Positions 43,435-52,833 are shown, counted from the stretch's first letter. The stretch is 64,000 nt of DNA from Paraburkholderia antibiotica (GCF_012927125.1 NZ_JABBFZ010000001.1:620001-684000), one strand, 5' to 3'. A program made the numbers and translations. The notes: generated from the sequence alone by a model not told the origin.

Positions 43435-44973
43435 ATGAAGCCGATCTGGATAGTAGACGACGATCAATCGATTCGCTGGGTGCTCGAAAAAGCGCTCGCC
43501 CGCGAAAACTTCGCGACGCGCAGCTTCGCGAACGTGCGCGAAGCGTCGGCCGCGCTCGATCACGACAGCCCGCAGGTGCTGGTCTCCGACATCCGAATGC
43601 CGGGCGGCTCCGGGCTCGAGCTGTTGCAAACCGTGCACGACAAGCTGCCGGGGCTGCCGGTCATCATCATGACCGCGTTCTCGGACCTCGATAGCGCGGT
43701 TGCCGCGTTCCAGGGCGGCGCGTTCGAGTATCTGGCCAAGCCGTTCGACGTCGACAAGGCGGTCGAGCTGATTCGCCGCGCGGTCGACGAAAGCATGCGC
43801 GGCGAGCAGACAGTCGACGAGCGCGTCGCCGAGGCGCCCGAGATGCTCGGCCAGGCGCCGGCGATGCAGGACATGTTTCGCGCGATCGGCCGCCTGTCGC
43901 ATTCGGCGGCGACCGTGCTCATTACCGGCGAATCAGGCACCGGCAAGGAACTGGTCGCGCGTGCGTTGCACCGACATAGCCCACGCGCGAACGGTCCCTT
44001 CATCGCGCTGAACACGGCGGCGATTCCGAAAGATCTGCTGGAGTCCGAACTATTCGGCCACGAGCGCGGCGCGTTCACCGGCGCGCAGGCGATGCGCCAG
44101 GGGCGCTTCGAGCAGGCCGAGAACGGCACGCTGTTTCTCGACGAAATCGGCGACATGCCGTTCGATCTGCAGACGCGTCTGTTGCGCGTGCTGTCGGACG
44201 GGCAGTTCTATCGTGTCGGCGGGCACAATCCGCTGCGCTCGAACGTGCGCGTGATCGCGGCGACCCATCAGAATCTCGAATCGCGCGTGCGCCAGGGGCT
44301 GTTTCGCGAGGATCTGTATCACCGCCTCAACGTGATCCGTCTGCGGCTGCCGGCGTTGCGCGAGCGTAGTGAGGACATCCCGCTGCTCACGCGACACTTC
44401 CTGCAGAAGAGCGCGCGCGATCTCGGTGTCGAACCGAAGCGCGTGTCCGACGAGGCGCTCGCGTACCTTGCGTCGCTGCCGTTTCCGGGCAACGTGCGGC
44501 AACTGGAGAATCTCGCGAACTGGCTGACGGTGATGGCGCCCGCGCAGACGATCGAGATCAAGGATCTGCCGCCCGATCTCGGGCCGACCCAGGTCGGCGC
44601 GAATGAACTGGCGACGACGGCGGGCATCGCTGCCGCGACGGATGGCGCGGCAGCGGCCGGTGCGGGCTTCGCGAATGGTGCGCCGCTGGCGGGTGCGGGC
44701 GCTGGTGGTGTCGTGCAGCCGCTGGGTGCGTCGGCGGTATCGATCGCGAGCGCGCTGAGCGCGTGGGAGGGCGGCTTGCGCACCGAGGTCGCGCGGATGC
44801 TGCGCGAAAACACAGCCGATGTGATGGACGAACTCGCGCGCCGTTTCGAGGCGGCGGTCATCCGCGAGGCGCTCGACTTCACGCGCGGGCGCAAGGTCGA
44901 AGCGGCGGAGCGGCTGGGTATCGGGCGCAATACGATCACGCGCAAGATTCAGGAACTGAATCTCGAACCGTGA
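43435..44973 (+). CDS. glnG: Nitrogen regulation response regulator NtrC
   Basis: 512 residues. The receiver domain has acidic residues at 8-10 and phospho-acceptor Asp52 in LVSDIRMPGGSG. The AAA+ domain carries Walker A GESGTGKE, the GAFTGA sigma-54 loop (212-217) and Walker B TLFLDEIGD. The C-terminal Fis-type helix-turn-helix is RKVEAAERLGIGRNTITRKI. It activates sigma-54 promoters such as the glnA promoter here. The linker before the DNA-binding domain contains an Ala/Gly-rich stretch of about 55 residues that is longer than in E. coli. Confidence 0.97.
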   Translation: MKPIWIVDDDQSIRWVLEKALARENFATRSFANVREASAALDHDSPQVLVSDIRMPGGSGLELLQTVHDKLPGLPVIIMTAFSDLDSAVAAFQGGAFEYLAKPFDVDKAVELIRRAVDESMRGEQTVDERVAEAPEMLGQAPAMQDMFRAIGRLSHSAATVLITGESGTGKELVARALHRHSPRANGPFIALNTAAIPKDLLESELFGHERGAFTGAQAMRQGRFEQAENGTLFLDEIGDMPFDLQTRLLRVLSDGQFYRVGGHNPLRSNVRVIAATHQNLESRVRQGLFREDLYHRLNVIRLRLPALRERSEDIPLLTRHFLQKSARDLGVEPKRVSDEALAYLASLPFPGNVRQLENLANWLTVMAPAQTIEIKDLPPDLGPTQVGANELATTAGIAAATDGAAAAGAGFANGAPLAGAGAGGVVQPLGASAVSIASALSAWEGGLRTEVARMLRENTADVMDELARRFEAAVIREALDFTRGRKVEAAERLGIGRNTITRKIQELNLEP

Positions 44974-45294
44974 TCGTGCGTAAGCGCACGCGCTGAAAAA
45001 GCAGGCGAGGGCGGCTCAGGCCGCCTTCGCCGTTTTTGTTTCGGGCTTTTCGATTCGTGCCGCGTGCCGCGGGATGTTTTTTTGCTTTCGGGCGCGTTGC
45101 CTTGAGCGCCTTGTTTCCGCCTTTTGCTTCGGGCGCTGTGTTTCGGGCTCTTTGTTTTGGGGCCTTTGCTGCGGGCATTTCGCGTCGACCGCTTCGTCCC
45201 GAACGCTTCAATCTCGCAGAGCCGCCCCCCGCACAAACCGGCAACGCGTCAGGCACAAGGCATAATCAACGCTGTTCCGATCCAACAGCCGACG
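44974..45294. other. Intergenic region with terminator and pyrimidine-rich repeats
   Basis: After the ntrC terminator, a 12-base T/C-rich motif (TTTGYTTCGGGC and variants) recurs at 45035, 45081, 45123, 45137 and 45165. The open frame of the S9 peptidase runs through part of this, but the sequence is not protein-like. No separate gene is supported. Confidence 0.6.
45004..45037 (+). terminator. Rho-independent terminator of ntrBC
   Basis: GGCGAGGGCGGC (45004-45015) pairs with GCCGCCTTCGCC (45020-45031), with one G-T pair, followed by TTTTT (45033-45037). It lies 31 bases after the ntrC stop. Confidence 0.88.
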
Positions 45295-47418
45295 ATGCCT
45301 GCCTCCAATTCCGCCACCCCGTTCCAGTGGCCGCTTTCCCCCGATCCCTTCCTGTCGCTCGAAGCGCTCTACGATCCCGACGCGCTCGCGTGGGTCGAAG
45401 CCCAGAATGCGCGCACGCTGGCCGCATGGTGCAGCGGCGCATCGTTCGAGACCTTGAAGCGGCGGCTCGCCGACGCCTATCTGCCGCGCGAGCGTCCGGT
45501 GATTCCGGACCGCTGGAAGGACTGGGCCTACGATCTGTGGCAGGACGAGCGCAATCCGCGCGGCATCTGGCGCCGTACCGCGTGGGCCGCATGGCGCAGC
45601 GGCAAGCCGGTATGGCAGAACCTGCTCGACTTCGATGCGCTCGGCGCGGCCGAAGGCATGCCGTGGGTCTGCGTCGATCTCGACATTCTTTTTCCGGACG
45701 GCGATCGCGCGTTGATCACGATGTCGCCGGGCGGTTCCGATGCGGTGGTGGTGCGCGAGTTCGATCTCGACGCACAGCAGTTTGTTGCCGACGGTTTCGC
45801 GATTGCGAAGTCCGGCAAGCACACGGTGTCGTGGATCGATCGCGAGACCGTGTACGTCGGCTGGGACAACGGCCGCAAGACCCTGACGCGTTCCGGCTAT
45901 CCGCGCGAGGTGCGGCGCTGGACGCGCGGCACGGCGCTCGCCGACGCGCCGGTGGTGTTTCGCGGCGAGTTCGACGATATCGGCGTGGACGCGCACTACG
46001 ATCCGCTCGAACGACGCCATACGGTGACGAGCAGCGTCGACTTTTTCGATTCGCACACGTACTCGCTCGACGAAGCGAGCGGCGCGTGGCGTCGCTACGA
46101 GGTGCCCGAGCATGTGGCGGTGGGCGGCTGGCAGGGCTGGCTGCTGCTCGAACCGCGACTCGACTGGGAGTACGAATGGCAGGGCAAGCCCGTGCGCTAT
46201 CCGGGCGGCGCGCTGCTGGCGATCCGCGAAGATGCGTTTCTGCGCGGCGAGCGCGAGGTGATGCCGCTGTTCGTGCCGAACCCGCAGACCTCGGCCTGCG
46301 AGTGGTCGCATACGCGGCATCATCTGATCGTGTCGTATCTCGACGACGTGCGCAGCAAGACGCTGATCTGGACACCGTCGCAGCGCGAGGACGGCACGTG
46401 GCAATGGCGCGAGCGCGTGTTCGCGTCGCAAGGTGATGCGCAGGTCGATGTGTCACCGGTCGAGTCGACGCTCAACGACGAAGTGTTCGTCGATACCGAC
46501 GACTACCTGCAGCCGCCGGCGTACTGGCTGACCGATCTCGCGCGCGACGAGCCCGGTGAATGGGAGTTGCTCGACCGCTGGCCGACACAGTTCGACGCGA
46601 CGCGCTTCACGGTGACGCGCGGCCACGCGGTATCGGCCGATGGCACGCGCGTGCCTTATACGATGATCGGTCCCAACGATGCGCTTTCGCAAGCAGACCG
46701 AAGCGATACTCGCCCCTGTCTGCTCTCCGGTTACGGCGGCTTCGCGATTCCGTTGCTGCCGAGCTATCTGACCGGGCAGGGGATCGGCTGGTTGGAGCGC
46801 GGCGGCGTGTACGTGGTCGCGCATATTCGCGGCGGCGGCGAGTTTGGCACGCGCTGGCATACGGCCGCGCAGGGCGAACATCGGCAGCGTGCGTTCGACG
46901 ATTTCATCGCGGTCGCCGAAGCGCTGATCGCGAGCGGCGTGACGAGCGCCGCGCAGCTCGGCATTCAGGGCGGCAGCAATGGCGGACTGCTGGTGGCCGC
47001 GTGCATGGTGCAGCGGCCCGAGCTGTTCGGCGCGGTGGTGTGCGAGGTGCCGCTGCTCGATATGAGCCGCTATCACCTGCTGCACGCGGGCGCATCATGG
47101 ATCGACGAATACGGCGACCCGGACGAGCCCGACGAGGCACGCGTGCTGGCTACCTATTCGCCATATCACAACCTCGCGGCGGACGTCGCGTATCCGCCGG
47201 TGCTGTTCATGACGTCGACCGCCGACGATCGCGTGCATCCCGGTCACGCGCGCAAGATGGCCGCGCGCATGCAGGCGCTGGGCGCGCAACACGTCTGGTA
47301 TCGGGAGAACACGGAAGGCGGCCACGGCGGCTCCGATGAGCTGGAGCAGGCCGAGCATGATGCGATGGTGTATGGCTTCTTGTGGGGCGTGTTGGGCGGC
47401 GGCGCGGCAACGGCCTAG
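45295..47418 (+). CDS. S9-family prolyl oligopeptidase-like serine peptidase
   Basis: 707 residues from ATG 45295, where the family-like sequence begins. An N-terminal beta-propeller (about 80-430) precedes an alpha/beta-hydrolase domain. The catalytic triad is intact: Ser561 in GGSNGG, Asp at 644 in TADDRVHPGH, and His677 in GGHGG. Sequence AHIRGGGEFGTRWH is characteristic of prolyl oligopeptidase/protease II. It would cleave short peptides after proline or basic residues, in the cytoplasm; no signal peptide is evident. It is separate from ntrC, with a hairpin terminator on each side. Confidence 0.92.
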   Translation: MPASNSATPFQWPLSPDPFLSLEALYDPDALAWVEAQNARTLAAWCSGASFETLKRRLADAYLPRERPVIPDRWKDWAYDLWQDERNPRGIWRRTAWAAWRSGKPVWQNLLDFDALGAAEGMPWVCVDLDILFPDGDRALITMSPGGSDAVVVREFDLDAQQFVADGFAIAKSGKHTVSWIDRETVYVGWDNGRKTLTRSGYPREVRRWTRGTALADAPVVFRGEFDDIGVDAHYDPLERRHTVTSSVDFFDSHTYSLDEASGAWRRYEVPEHVAVGGWQGWLLLEPRLDWEYEWQGKPVRYPGGALLAIREDAFLRGEREVMPLFVPNPQTSACEWSHTRHHLIVSYLDDVRSKTLIWTPSQREDGTWQWRERVFASQGDAQVDVSPVESTLNDEVFVDTDDYLQPPAYWLTDLARDEPGEWELLDRWPTQFDATRFTVTRGHAVSADGTRVPYTMIGPNDALSQADRSDTRPCLLSGYGGFAIPLLPSYLTGQGIGWLERGGVYVVAHIRGGGEFGTRWHTAAQGEHRQRAFDDFIAVAEALIASGVTSAAQLGIQGGSNGGLLVAACMVQRPELFGAVVCEVPLLDMSRYHLLHAGASWIDEYGDPDEPDEARVLATYSPYHNLAADVAYPPVLFMTSTADDRVHPGHARKMAARMQALGAQHVWYRENTEGGHGGSDELEQAEHDAMVYGFLWGVLGGGAATA

Positions 47419-47460
47419 GGTTCGATCGGAAGCGCGACCGGAAGCGCGACCGAACAGATC

Positions 47461-47491
47461 AGGAGCGAGGTATCGACGATGCCTCGCTCCT
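47461..47491. terminator. Hairpin between S9 peptidase and xth
   Basis: AGGAGCGAGG (47461-47470) pairs with CCTCGCTCCT (47482-47491), followed by GTTGTTTT on the plus strand. It sits between the convergent peptidase and xth genes and probably terminates the plus-strand transcript. Confidence 0.65.
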
Positions 47492-47498
47492 GTTGTTT

Positions 47499-48275
47499 TC
47501 AACCCAGTTGCGCGAACACCGGTGCGTGGTCCGACGGCTGTTCCAGCTTACGCGGCGCCTTGTCGACATCGCAGGCCGTGCAGATGTCGGCGAGCGCCTT
47601 CGACAGCAGGATGTGATCGATGCGCAGCCCCGCGTTGCGGCGGAAGGCCATCATCCGGTAGTCCCACCACGAATAGATCTTTTCCTGCTGCTCGAACTGG
47701 CGGAATGCATCGAGCAGACCGAGGCCGATCAGCCGCACGAACGCGGCGCGCTCTTCCGGCGACACGAGGTTCTGACCTTCCCACGCCTTCGGGTCGTGCA
47801 CGTCGCGATCTTCGGGCGCGATGTTGTAGTCGCCGAGCAGCGCGAGCTTCGGATGCACGGTCATCTCGGTGGCGAGCCAGTCGTGCAGCGCGTCGAGCCA
47901 GCGCAGCTTGTACGCGAATTTGTCGGTGCCCGGCGCCTGGCCGTTCGGGAAATACGCGGAGATGACGCGCACGCCTTCGATGGTCGCCGCGATCACGCGC
48001 TGCTGCGGATCCTCGAAGCCGGGGATGTTACGCACGATGCTGGCTTCGTCGACGTGCAAGCCGTCGCGCACCAGAATGCCGACGCCGTTGTAGGTTTTTT
48101 GCCCCGCATACCAGCTGCGATAGCCGATCGCCTCGATTTCGGCGCGCGGGAATTTTTCGTCGGGGAGCTTCAGCTCCTGCAGGCACAGCACGTCGGTGCC
48201 GCTGCTCGCGAGCCAGTCGATCACGTGTTGCTGGCGGACTTTGAGGGAATTGACGTTCCAGGTCGCGATTTTCAT
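47499..48275 (-). CDS. xth: Exonuclease III (AP endonuclease)
   Basis: 258 residues, slightly shorter than E. coli XthA (268). It removes abasic sites and 3' blocks in base-excision repair. Key motifs: IATWNVNSLKVRQ, the catalytic metal-binding Glu34 in CLQELKLP, LLGDYNIAPEDRD with the catalytic Asp, and the C-terminal SDHAPVFAQL His. ATG at 48275. Confidence 0.95.
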   Translation of the reverse strand: MKIATWNVNSLKVRQQHVIDWLASSGTDVLCLQELKLPDEKFPRAEIEAIGYRSWYAGQKTYNGVGILVRDGLHVDEASIVRNIPGFEDPQQRVIAATIEGVRVISAYFPNGQAPGTDKFAYKLRWLDALHDWLATEMTVHPKLALLGDYNIAPEDRDVHDPKAWEGQNLVSPEERAAFVRLIGLGLLDAFRQFEQQEKIYSWWDYRMMAFRRNAGLRIDHILLSKALADICTACDVDKAPRKLEQPSDHAPVFAQLG

Positions 48276-48513
48276 GAGTTACATACACCGTTGATTTTAT
48301 GGAGCGCTTGCATCGACGGAGATCAGGCGGGCGATACGCTCGACGAGCGCATGCCCATCCGTCACGCTCGAACCGCACCGCTAGCGATGCGGATCCAGAA
48401 CGGGATCGTGAAGCATTTCCGTGTGGCCCGCAAGCCGGACGCGTGGGCGTGAAGCCGCGCGGGTCCGGTGCAGCGCCTGGAATCTCGACGGTGTAGGTGT
48501 TCGGAGGGACCGC

Positions 48514-48993
48514 TTATTTGCAACCCAGCTCTTGTGCCGAAGCGGCGAAACTCGCCACCGACTGACGGCACATCTCGTCGATGGCGGCGGGGACGCCGGT
48601 GTGGGACCAGAGACGGCGAGCTTCGTCAGCGCTTTCCTCGAGCTGATGGCCTGCTTCCGTATCCACACCCACTTTCGCGGCGCATGCGTCGATCTTCGCC
48701 AGATAGATGGCGCAGTCGGGCGGCAGTTCGGCGCGCGGGGCCGCTTCAGGTGACTCGTTGAATCCGTTTGCGACGGCACGCGTGGCTGCGACAGCCGGCG
48801 CGGCACTGGGCGCCGGAGCGGAGACGGGGGACGACGCCCCGTCCCCGTGCTGTTCGCAGCCCGCGAGCGCGCCGGCGGCGAGCAGCGCAAACACGCTGAG
48901 CAGAGCGAACCTACGCGTCGTCGTGCCTGCCGCACGCGTCGCAGCGGTCGTCGTCGAGACCGCGTGCGCGCGGATGGGACGGTCTTGCTCCAT
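48514..48993 (-). CDS. Putative lipoprotein, Cys-containing
   Basis: 159 residues. A hydrophobic stretch (about 30-45) ends in the lipobox LAGC (Cys46). The Ala/Pro/Ser linker that follows is typical of lipoproteins. The C-terminal half (about 90-159) has four Cys, in CAIYLAKIDACAAKVGV and MCRQSVASFAASAQELGCK. This pattern resembles small DUF5339-like or LprI-unrelated periplasmic helical proteins; I do not recognise it firmly. The start is uncertain; an N-terminal 25 residues may not be translated. The GMC oxidoreductase gene ends 10 bases upstream on the same strand, so cotranscription is likely. Confidence 0.6.
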   Translation of the reverse strand: MEQDRPIRAHAVSTTTAATRAAGTTTRRFALLSVFALLAAGALAGCEQHGDGASSPVSAPAPSAAPAVAATRAVANGFNESPEAAPRAELPPDCAIYLAKIDACAAKVGVDTEAGHQLEESADEARRLWSHTGVPAAIDEMCRQSVASFAASAQELGCK

Positions 48994-49002
48994 CGATCAG
49001 TT

Positions 49003-50628
49003 CTATACCGCGAAGTCCGTTGCAATGATCTTCTCGATATTGCGTTCCGCGAGCGCGGAGATTGTCAGCGATGGATTGACCGCACCCGTCGTGCCGGGAA
49101 TGGTTGCGCCGTCGATCGCGTAAAGCCGCGGATAGCCGGCAATGCGCCCGTATGCGTCGGTGGCTTTGCCTAGCACGAGACCGCCCAGCGGGTGCGCGGT
49201 GAACGAGGCGTCCACATCGGCCGTGAACAGCGGCACACCGGTGACGACGTTGTTTGCCGCCGCGATCTTGTTGTTGACCGCGCGCGCGGCGGCGACCACG
49301 GCGTCGTTGCCGTTCGCCGGCCACTGAAGCGCGGCCTTGCCGGTGGCGGCGTTGTACACGAAGCGGCCGCGATTCGTCATGTCGAAGCCCATCCCGAGCG
49401 AACCGATAATGCCGAGGTTGATCGGGATGGCGGGCGTGTACCAGTTCTCCAGCGTCGTCGGCAGCGCGCCCGGCTGATGCAGCATCGACGCGCACGGCGA
49501 GCCCTGCGTGATGCTCGCGATCGGGCTGAACGAGCGCACCACGCGCGAATCGCCGTTGGTGCCCCAGCCCTCACCGACATGCTCGTTGAGCAGCGGCAGG
49601 TCGCCGCGATCGCGCGCGGCGACCATCAGTTCGCTGCTACCCATCGATCCCGCCGCGAGGAACAGGTAATCGCAAGTGAGCGAGTAGCTGTCGGTCACGG
49701 TGCCGTCGGGTGCATATCGGTTTGTGTCGAGCGTGTAGCGCGAACCGTCGAAGCGGATCCGCGTGACTTCGTGGCACGCATAGACGGTTGCTTTGCCCGT
49801 TGCCTGGGCCTGCTTGAGGTAGTTCTGGTTCAGATCGAACTTCGCGCCGTTACTGTTGCCGAGATTGCTCTCGCCGATGATCGCCGAGGGGCGGCTCGTG
49901 CCCTTGAGTTCGCTGCGCACCACGTCCCAGTTGAAGATCGAGTCGGTGGGCGTCGTGACGTAACCGGCCTTGGCCGACTGCTGATCCCAGATACGCGAGT
50001 GGCCAAAGGGGCCGGAGTTGTAAATGTCGGCGGGCATCGGATTGAGATTGAGCATGGTGCGCACGCGCGGGTAGTACGTGGCATTCATGTCGTTCCAGTC
50101 CACGAGATCGCCGAAGATCGTCTCGAAGTAGCTTTGCTGTGGCTGGATCATCACGCCGGTGAAGACGACCGAGCCGCCTCCGACGCACGCGCCGCGCCAT
50201 ACGTCGATCGTGCCGCACGACGTCACGTCCAGCACGCCGTTGAAGTAGTCGAATGCGTAGGTGAGCGTGTTCAATTCCTTCGCACTGGTGCGCTGCCAGT
50301 AACCGCGTCCGTCGGGCAGGACATCCGTCGCGAAAATCTGGCGCGATGTGCTGTTGGGCCAATGCGAGCCTCGCTCGAGCACGGTGGTCTGGATACCGGC
50401 GTTGGCGAGCCGCAGCGCGGCGATCGAGCCACCGAAGCCGCTGCCGATGACGATGGCTTGCGAATAGACGGGCGGCTTGGGAATGCTCGCGTAGATCTCG
50501 GGCACGAGCGCCTGGTATTTCAGATTGGTCAGCAGGCCGGCGGCACGGGCGGGGCCGCTGAGCATCGAGCCCATTGCCATGGCGGGGAGGCCCAATGCGG
50601 TGCGCTTAAGAAATTCACGTCTGGACAT
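49003..50628 (-). CDS. GMC-family (cholesterol-oxidase-like) flavin oxidoreductase with Tat signal
   Basis: 541 residues. The N terminus has a Tat signal: SRREFLKRT, then a hydrophobic stretch and cleavage near ARA. The FAD-binding loop is VIGSGFGGSIAALRLANAG. The C-terminal AHPLGGLVLGKATD segment carries the catalytic His region, and the closing GATIPGTTGAVNPSLTISAL is typical of the cholesterol oxidase/GMC family. Export in folded form to the periplasm is likely. It oxidises a primary or secondary alcohol, perhaps a sterol, but the substrate is not determined. The stop is 10 bases before the lipoprotein gene. Confidence 0.9.
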   Translation of the reverse strand: MSRREFLKRTALGLPAMAMGSMLSGPARAAGLLTNLKYQALVPEIYASIPKPPVYSQAIVIGSGFGGSIAALRLANAGIQTTVLERGSHWPNSTSRQIFATDVLPDGRGYWQRTSAKELNTLTYAFDYFNGVLDVTSCGTIDVWRGACVGGGSVVFTGVMIQPQQSYFETIFGDLVDWNDMNATYYPRVRTMLNLNPMPADIYNSGPFGHSRIWDQQSAKAGYVTTPTDSIFNWDVVRSELKGTSRPSAIIGESNLGNSNGAKFDLNQNYLKQAQATGKATVYACHEVTRIRFDGSRYTLDTNRYAPDGTVTDSYSLTCDYLFLAAGSMGSSELMVAARDRGDLPLLNEHVGEGWGTNGDSRVVRSFSPIASITQGSPCASMLHQPGALPTTLENWYTPAIPINLGIIGSLGMGFDMTNRGRFVYNAATGKAALQWPANGNDAVVAAARAVNNKIAAANNVVTGVPLFTADVDASFTAHPLGGLVLGKATDAYGRIAGYPRLYAIDGATIPGTTGAVNPSLTISALAERNIEKIIATDFAV

Positions 50629-51175
50629 GGCGAAATTATCCGGAATGGATTGTTGGGCATCGAATGCGGTGGGAAATCCTATTCCTGTCGTGAAGGTTAA
50701 AGAATATTAAAAACTTCGATTTGTGGCGGTAAATAAATGAATTATGCGAATGTGATTTATAAGTTATATATATTGCGAATTTTTAAGCGGAATAATTGAA
50801 GCGCGATTTGTTGTGATTTTTCTATATGCGCGCGAATTGATCCGAATTGATCGGAAATTTTTTATGGAGCTGTTCCGGCGCGCAGCGCATGCGGAATTTC
50901 GCCTGAGAGTTGAGTCTTGCGCGCGATTGTCGTTGCTACGTGCTGTGAGGAGAGCTTCGTGTGCCCGTCGCGTTGCGGTATCGAAGGAGGGGCGCGTTGT
51001 GGGTGTTGCTGAGGTCGCCGCGTCACGTGGGATGGATGAAGCGTGCGGAAAATTTGCAGATCGGGAGCAGACTCATTGGCGACAGGCTGGAGTCTGGGCA
51101 ACGCGTCGAGCGCGAATGAGACGAGCGCCATAGCCAAAGTGCTTGGCTCGTCGAACAAATGATTCGCACGATGAC
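50629..51175. other. Intergenic region upstream of the initiator tRNA
   Basis: Bases 50690-50830 are AT-rich and probably hold the promoter of the GMC gene. The rest has open frames on both strands with no ribosome site or family character. A CTCTCAGGCGAAA-like stretch on the minus strand near 50900 recalls a glycine riboswitch fragment but lacks the rest of the aptamer. Confidence 0.5.
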
Positions 51176-51204
51176 TTGACGTTACATGAATGCTCCGATA
51201 TACT
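51176..51204 (+). promoter_or_regulatory. Sigma-70 promoter of tRNA-fMet
   Basis: TTGACG (51176-51181) and TATACT (51199-51204) are 17 bases apart, near-ideal consensus and spacing. The tRNA begins 14 bases after the -10 element. Confidence 0.88.
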
Positions 51205-51217
51205 CTTTTTTCTCTGA

Positions 51218-51294
<77 letters not shown>

Positions 51295-51407
51295 AAAGCA
51301 GCATGGCCTACAGTCGGTTTTGTGTATCTCTCGAAATCGTCCTGTTTGCCCGTAGGACATTCTCAGTGCAATCGCCGCGCATTTTAGGCGAATGTGCTAG
51401 AAAAAAG

Positions 51408-51431
51408 AACCCGCCCTGTGCGGGTTTTTTT
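51408..51431 (+). terminator. Rho-independent terminator after tRNA-fMet
   Basis: AACCCGC (51408-51414) pairs with GCGGGTT (51420-51426), followed by a T run to 51431. It closes the tRNA transcript about 115 bases after the gene. Confidence 0.88.
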
Positions 51432-51482
51432 GTTGTCTGTCGATCTGATGCGCCCTTCGACGTATCAAGCCCCTCTAGCGTT

Positions 51483-51764
51483 TTATTCTCCTCGGCCCGT
51501 GAGTGGCCCCACGCGCTCCTTTTCCTGCATAAGCCTTCGCTGGATAAGTCCAACAGCCTTGCGCGCGCCTTCGATCGTTGCGCTATCCCGTTGCAAGTAC
51601 CCATGTTCTTCCGCCGTTAGCGCGCTGAGTTTCTCGAGCGCATGGCGGCCAGTCTGCAATTCGGGCGCAAGCCGCCTCACTATCTCGCTGCAGTGTTCTT
51701 TCCAGATTTTGTGTAGCTCGTCATAAGTCAGCGTGAAGAAAGGCAGCAAACTGTAGCGGCGCAC
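51483..51764 (-). CDS. Hypothetical protein, possible remnant
   Basis: 93 residues from a GTG start, mostly helical and charged (HKIWKEHCSEIVRRLAPEL; a coiled-coil-like stretch about 35-80). I do not recognise it. The ribosome site is poor and the neighbours are degraded, so this may be part of a larger lost gene. Codon use is less GC-rich than in core genes here. Confidence 0.35.
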   Translation of the reverse strand: MRRYSLLPFFTLTYDELHKIWKEHCSEIVRRLAPELQTGRHALEKLSALTAEEHGYLQRDSATIEGARKAVGLIQRRLMQEKERVGPLTGRGE

Positions 51765-52354
51765 TTCCGCTCACTTCTGCCTTTCGTTGGTCCAGTCGCG
51801 ATCATCGGGCGACACCACAAGCGGCCCCGTGGTGCGCTTGTGGTCGCGCTTCGTGTGCTCGATTCGGTGAGCGTTTATGACCGTATGCGAACCGGTCGGC
51901 CAGAGTTTCGTCTTCGGTCATCCAGATCGAGGTGAGCACAAAGCGGGCAATAGCGGGCGACCACTCACGCAGCTTGTTCACGCGGTTCGTTAGCCGAGTC
52001 CCGGATTTCTTCGGCCACGATGCCCGCCTCGCGCAAGAACGCGTCTATGCGTTCGCTCGCGTGATCGAAGCGGCCCGGTACGTGTCGATTCCCGATCCGA
52101 TCGGTTTCGATAATTGCGACATGGGCCGCGACTGTCGCGCGATTCACCCCGCAGCGTTCGGCGAGGCTGACCGCCGTTTCCTTCGTGTGCGTCCGCATGT
52201 TAGCGACTGCATGATGTGCCGCCAAAATTCAGACTTGAGCCATTGTTTCAGGGGCGAATCTTCTCTAGCGTCGCTTTAAGTTGGGGCGAATCCCGCTTTG
52301 GGTTCGCCGTTGGGCGCTGCGCGCTTTTCTCTGCGTGAAAAGGAGTGAGTAAGA
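51765..52354. pseudogene. Degraded mobile-element region with helix-turn-helix-like fragment
   Basis: On the minus strand, 52225-51965 reads as 86 residues with a plausible helix-turn-helix (AERCGVNRATVAAHVAI) and a helical tail. In another minus-strand frame just beyond, 51960-51780, a second protein-like run (REWSPAIARFVLTSIW, MTEDETLADRF) continues. Together they look like one gene broken by a frameshift, of phage or plasmid type. No intact gene is supported; AAAAGGAG at 52337-52344 belongs to hcp. Confidence 0.3.
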
Positions 52355-52831
52355 GTGGCACAAGATATCTTTTTGAAAATCGACGGCATTACCGGCGAGT
52401 CACAAGACGAAATGCATGCCGGGGAAATCGACGTACTCGAGTGGAGTTGGGATATTTCGCAGCAGTCATCCATGCTCTCAGGTTCGGGCGGCGGCGCGGC
52501 CAAGGCCACGGTAAGCGACTTGGGTTTTACGCATCAACTAGACCGCTCAAGCCCTAACCTTGCCAGCTATTGCCTTACGGGAAAGCATATCCCCAAGTCC
52601 GTACTCACCATGCGCAGGGCGGGCGGGATCCCTCACGAGTATTACCGAATCACCTTGTCCGATGTGGTGATTACCTTCGTCGGGCCGGTTGCGAGTGCGG
52701 CTGGTTGCCATGAGCATGTGCGGCTCTCTTTCGCACGCATGAAAAACGAATACATCGTTCAAAACCCGATTGGCGGCACGGGCGGCACAGTGACGTCGCT
52801 TATTGACGTGAAAGCGAACAAGAGCAATTGA
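52355..52831 (+). CDS. hcp: Type VI secretion tube protein Hcp (orphan)
   Basis: 158 residues starting with GTG (AAAAGGAG ten bases upstream). Hcp-family features are complete: AQDIFLKIDGITGESQDE at the N terminus, EIDVLEWSWDISQQSSM, SGGGAAKATVSDLGFTHQLD, and SFARMKNEYIVQNP at the C terminus. Hcp hexamers stack into the tube of the type VI system and can carry effectors in their lumen. No tss/vgrG/clpV gene is in the window, so this is an orphan copy, presumably supplying cargo to a system encoded elsewhere. Its stop lies two bases before the next start. Confidence 0.94.
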   Translation: MAQDIFLKIDGITGESQDEMHAGEIDVLEWSWDISQQSSMLSGSGGGAAKATVSDLGFTHQLDRSSPNLASYCLTGKHIPKSVLTMRRAGGIPHEYYRITLSDVVITFVGPVASAAGCHEHVRLSFARMKNEYIVQNPIGGTGGTVTSLIDVKANKSN

Positions 52832-52833
52832 AA

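Noticed and set aside
50890..51010. Glycine-riboswitch-like motifs (CTCTCAGGCGAAA on minus, CGAAGGAGG on plus)
   Set aside because: The two pieces lie on opposite strands and no gene of glycine metabolism follows, so no aptamer can form.
50813..51133. Plus-strand open frame before tRNA-fMet
   Set aside because: Poor start context, erratic composition and no recognisable protein.
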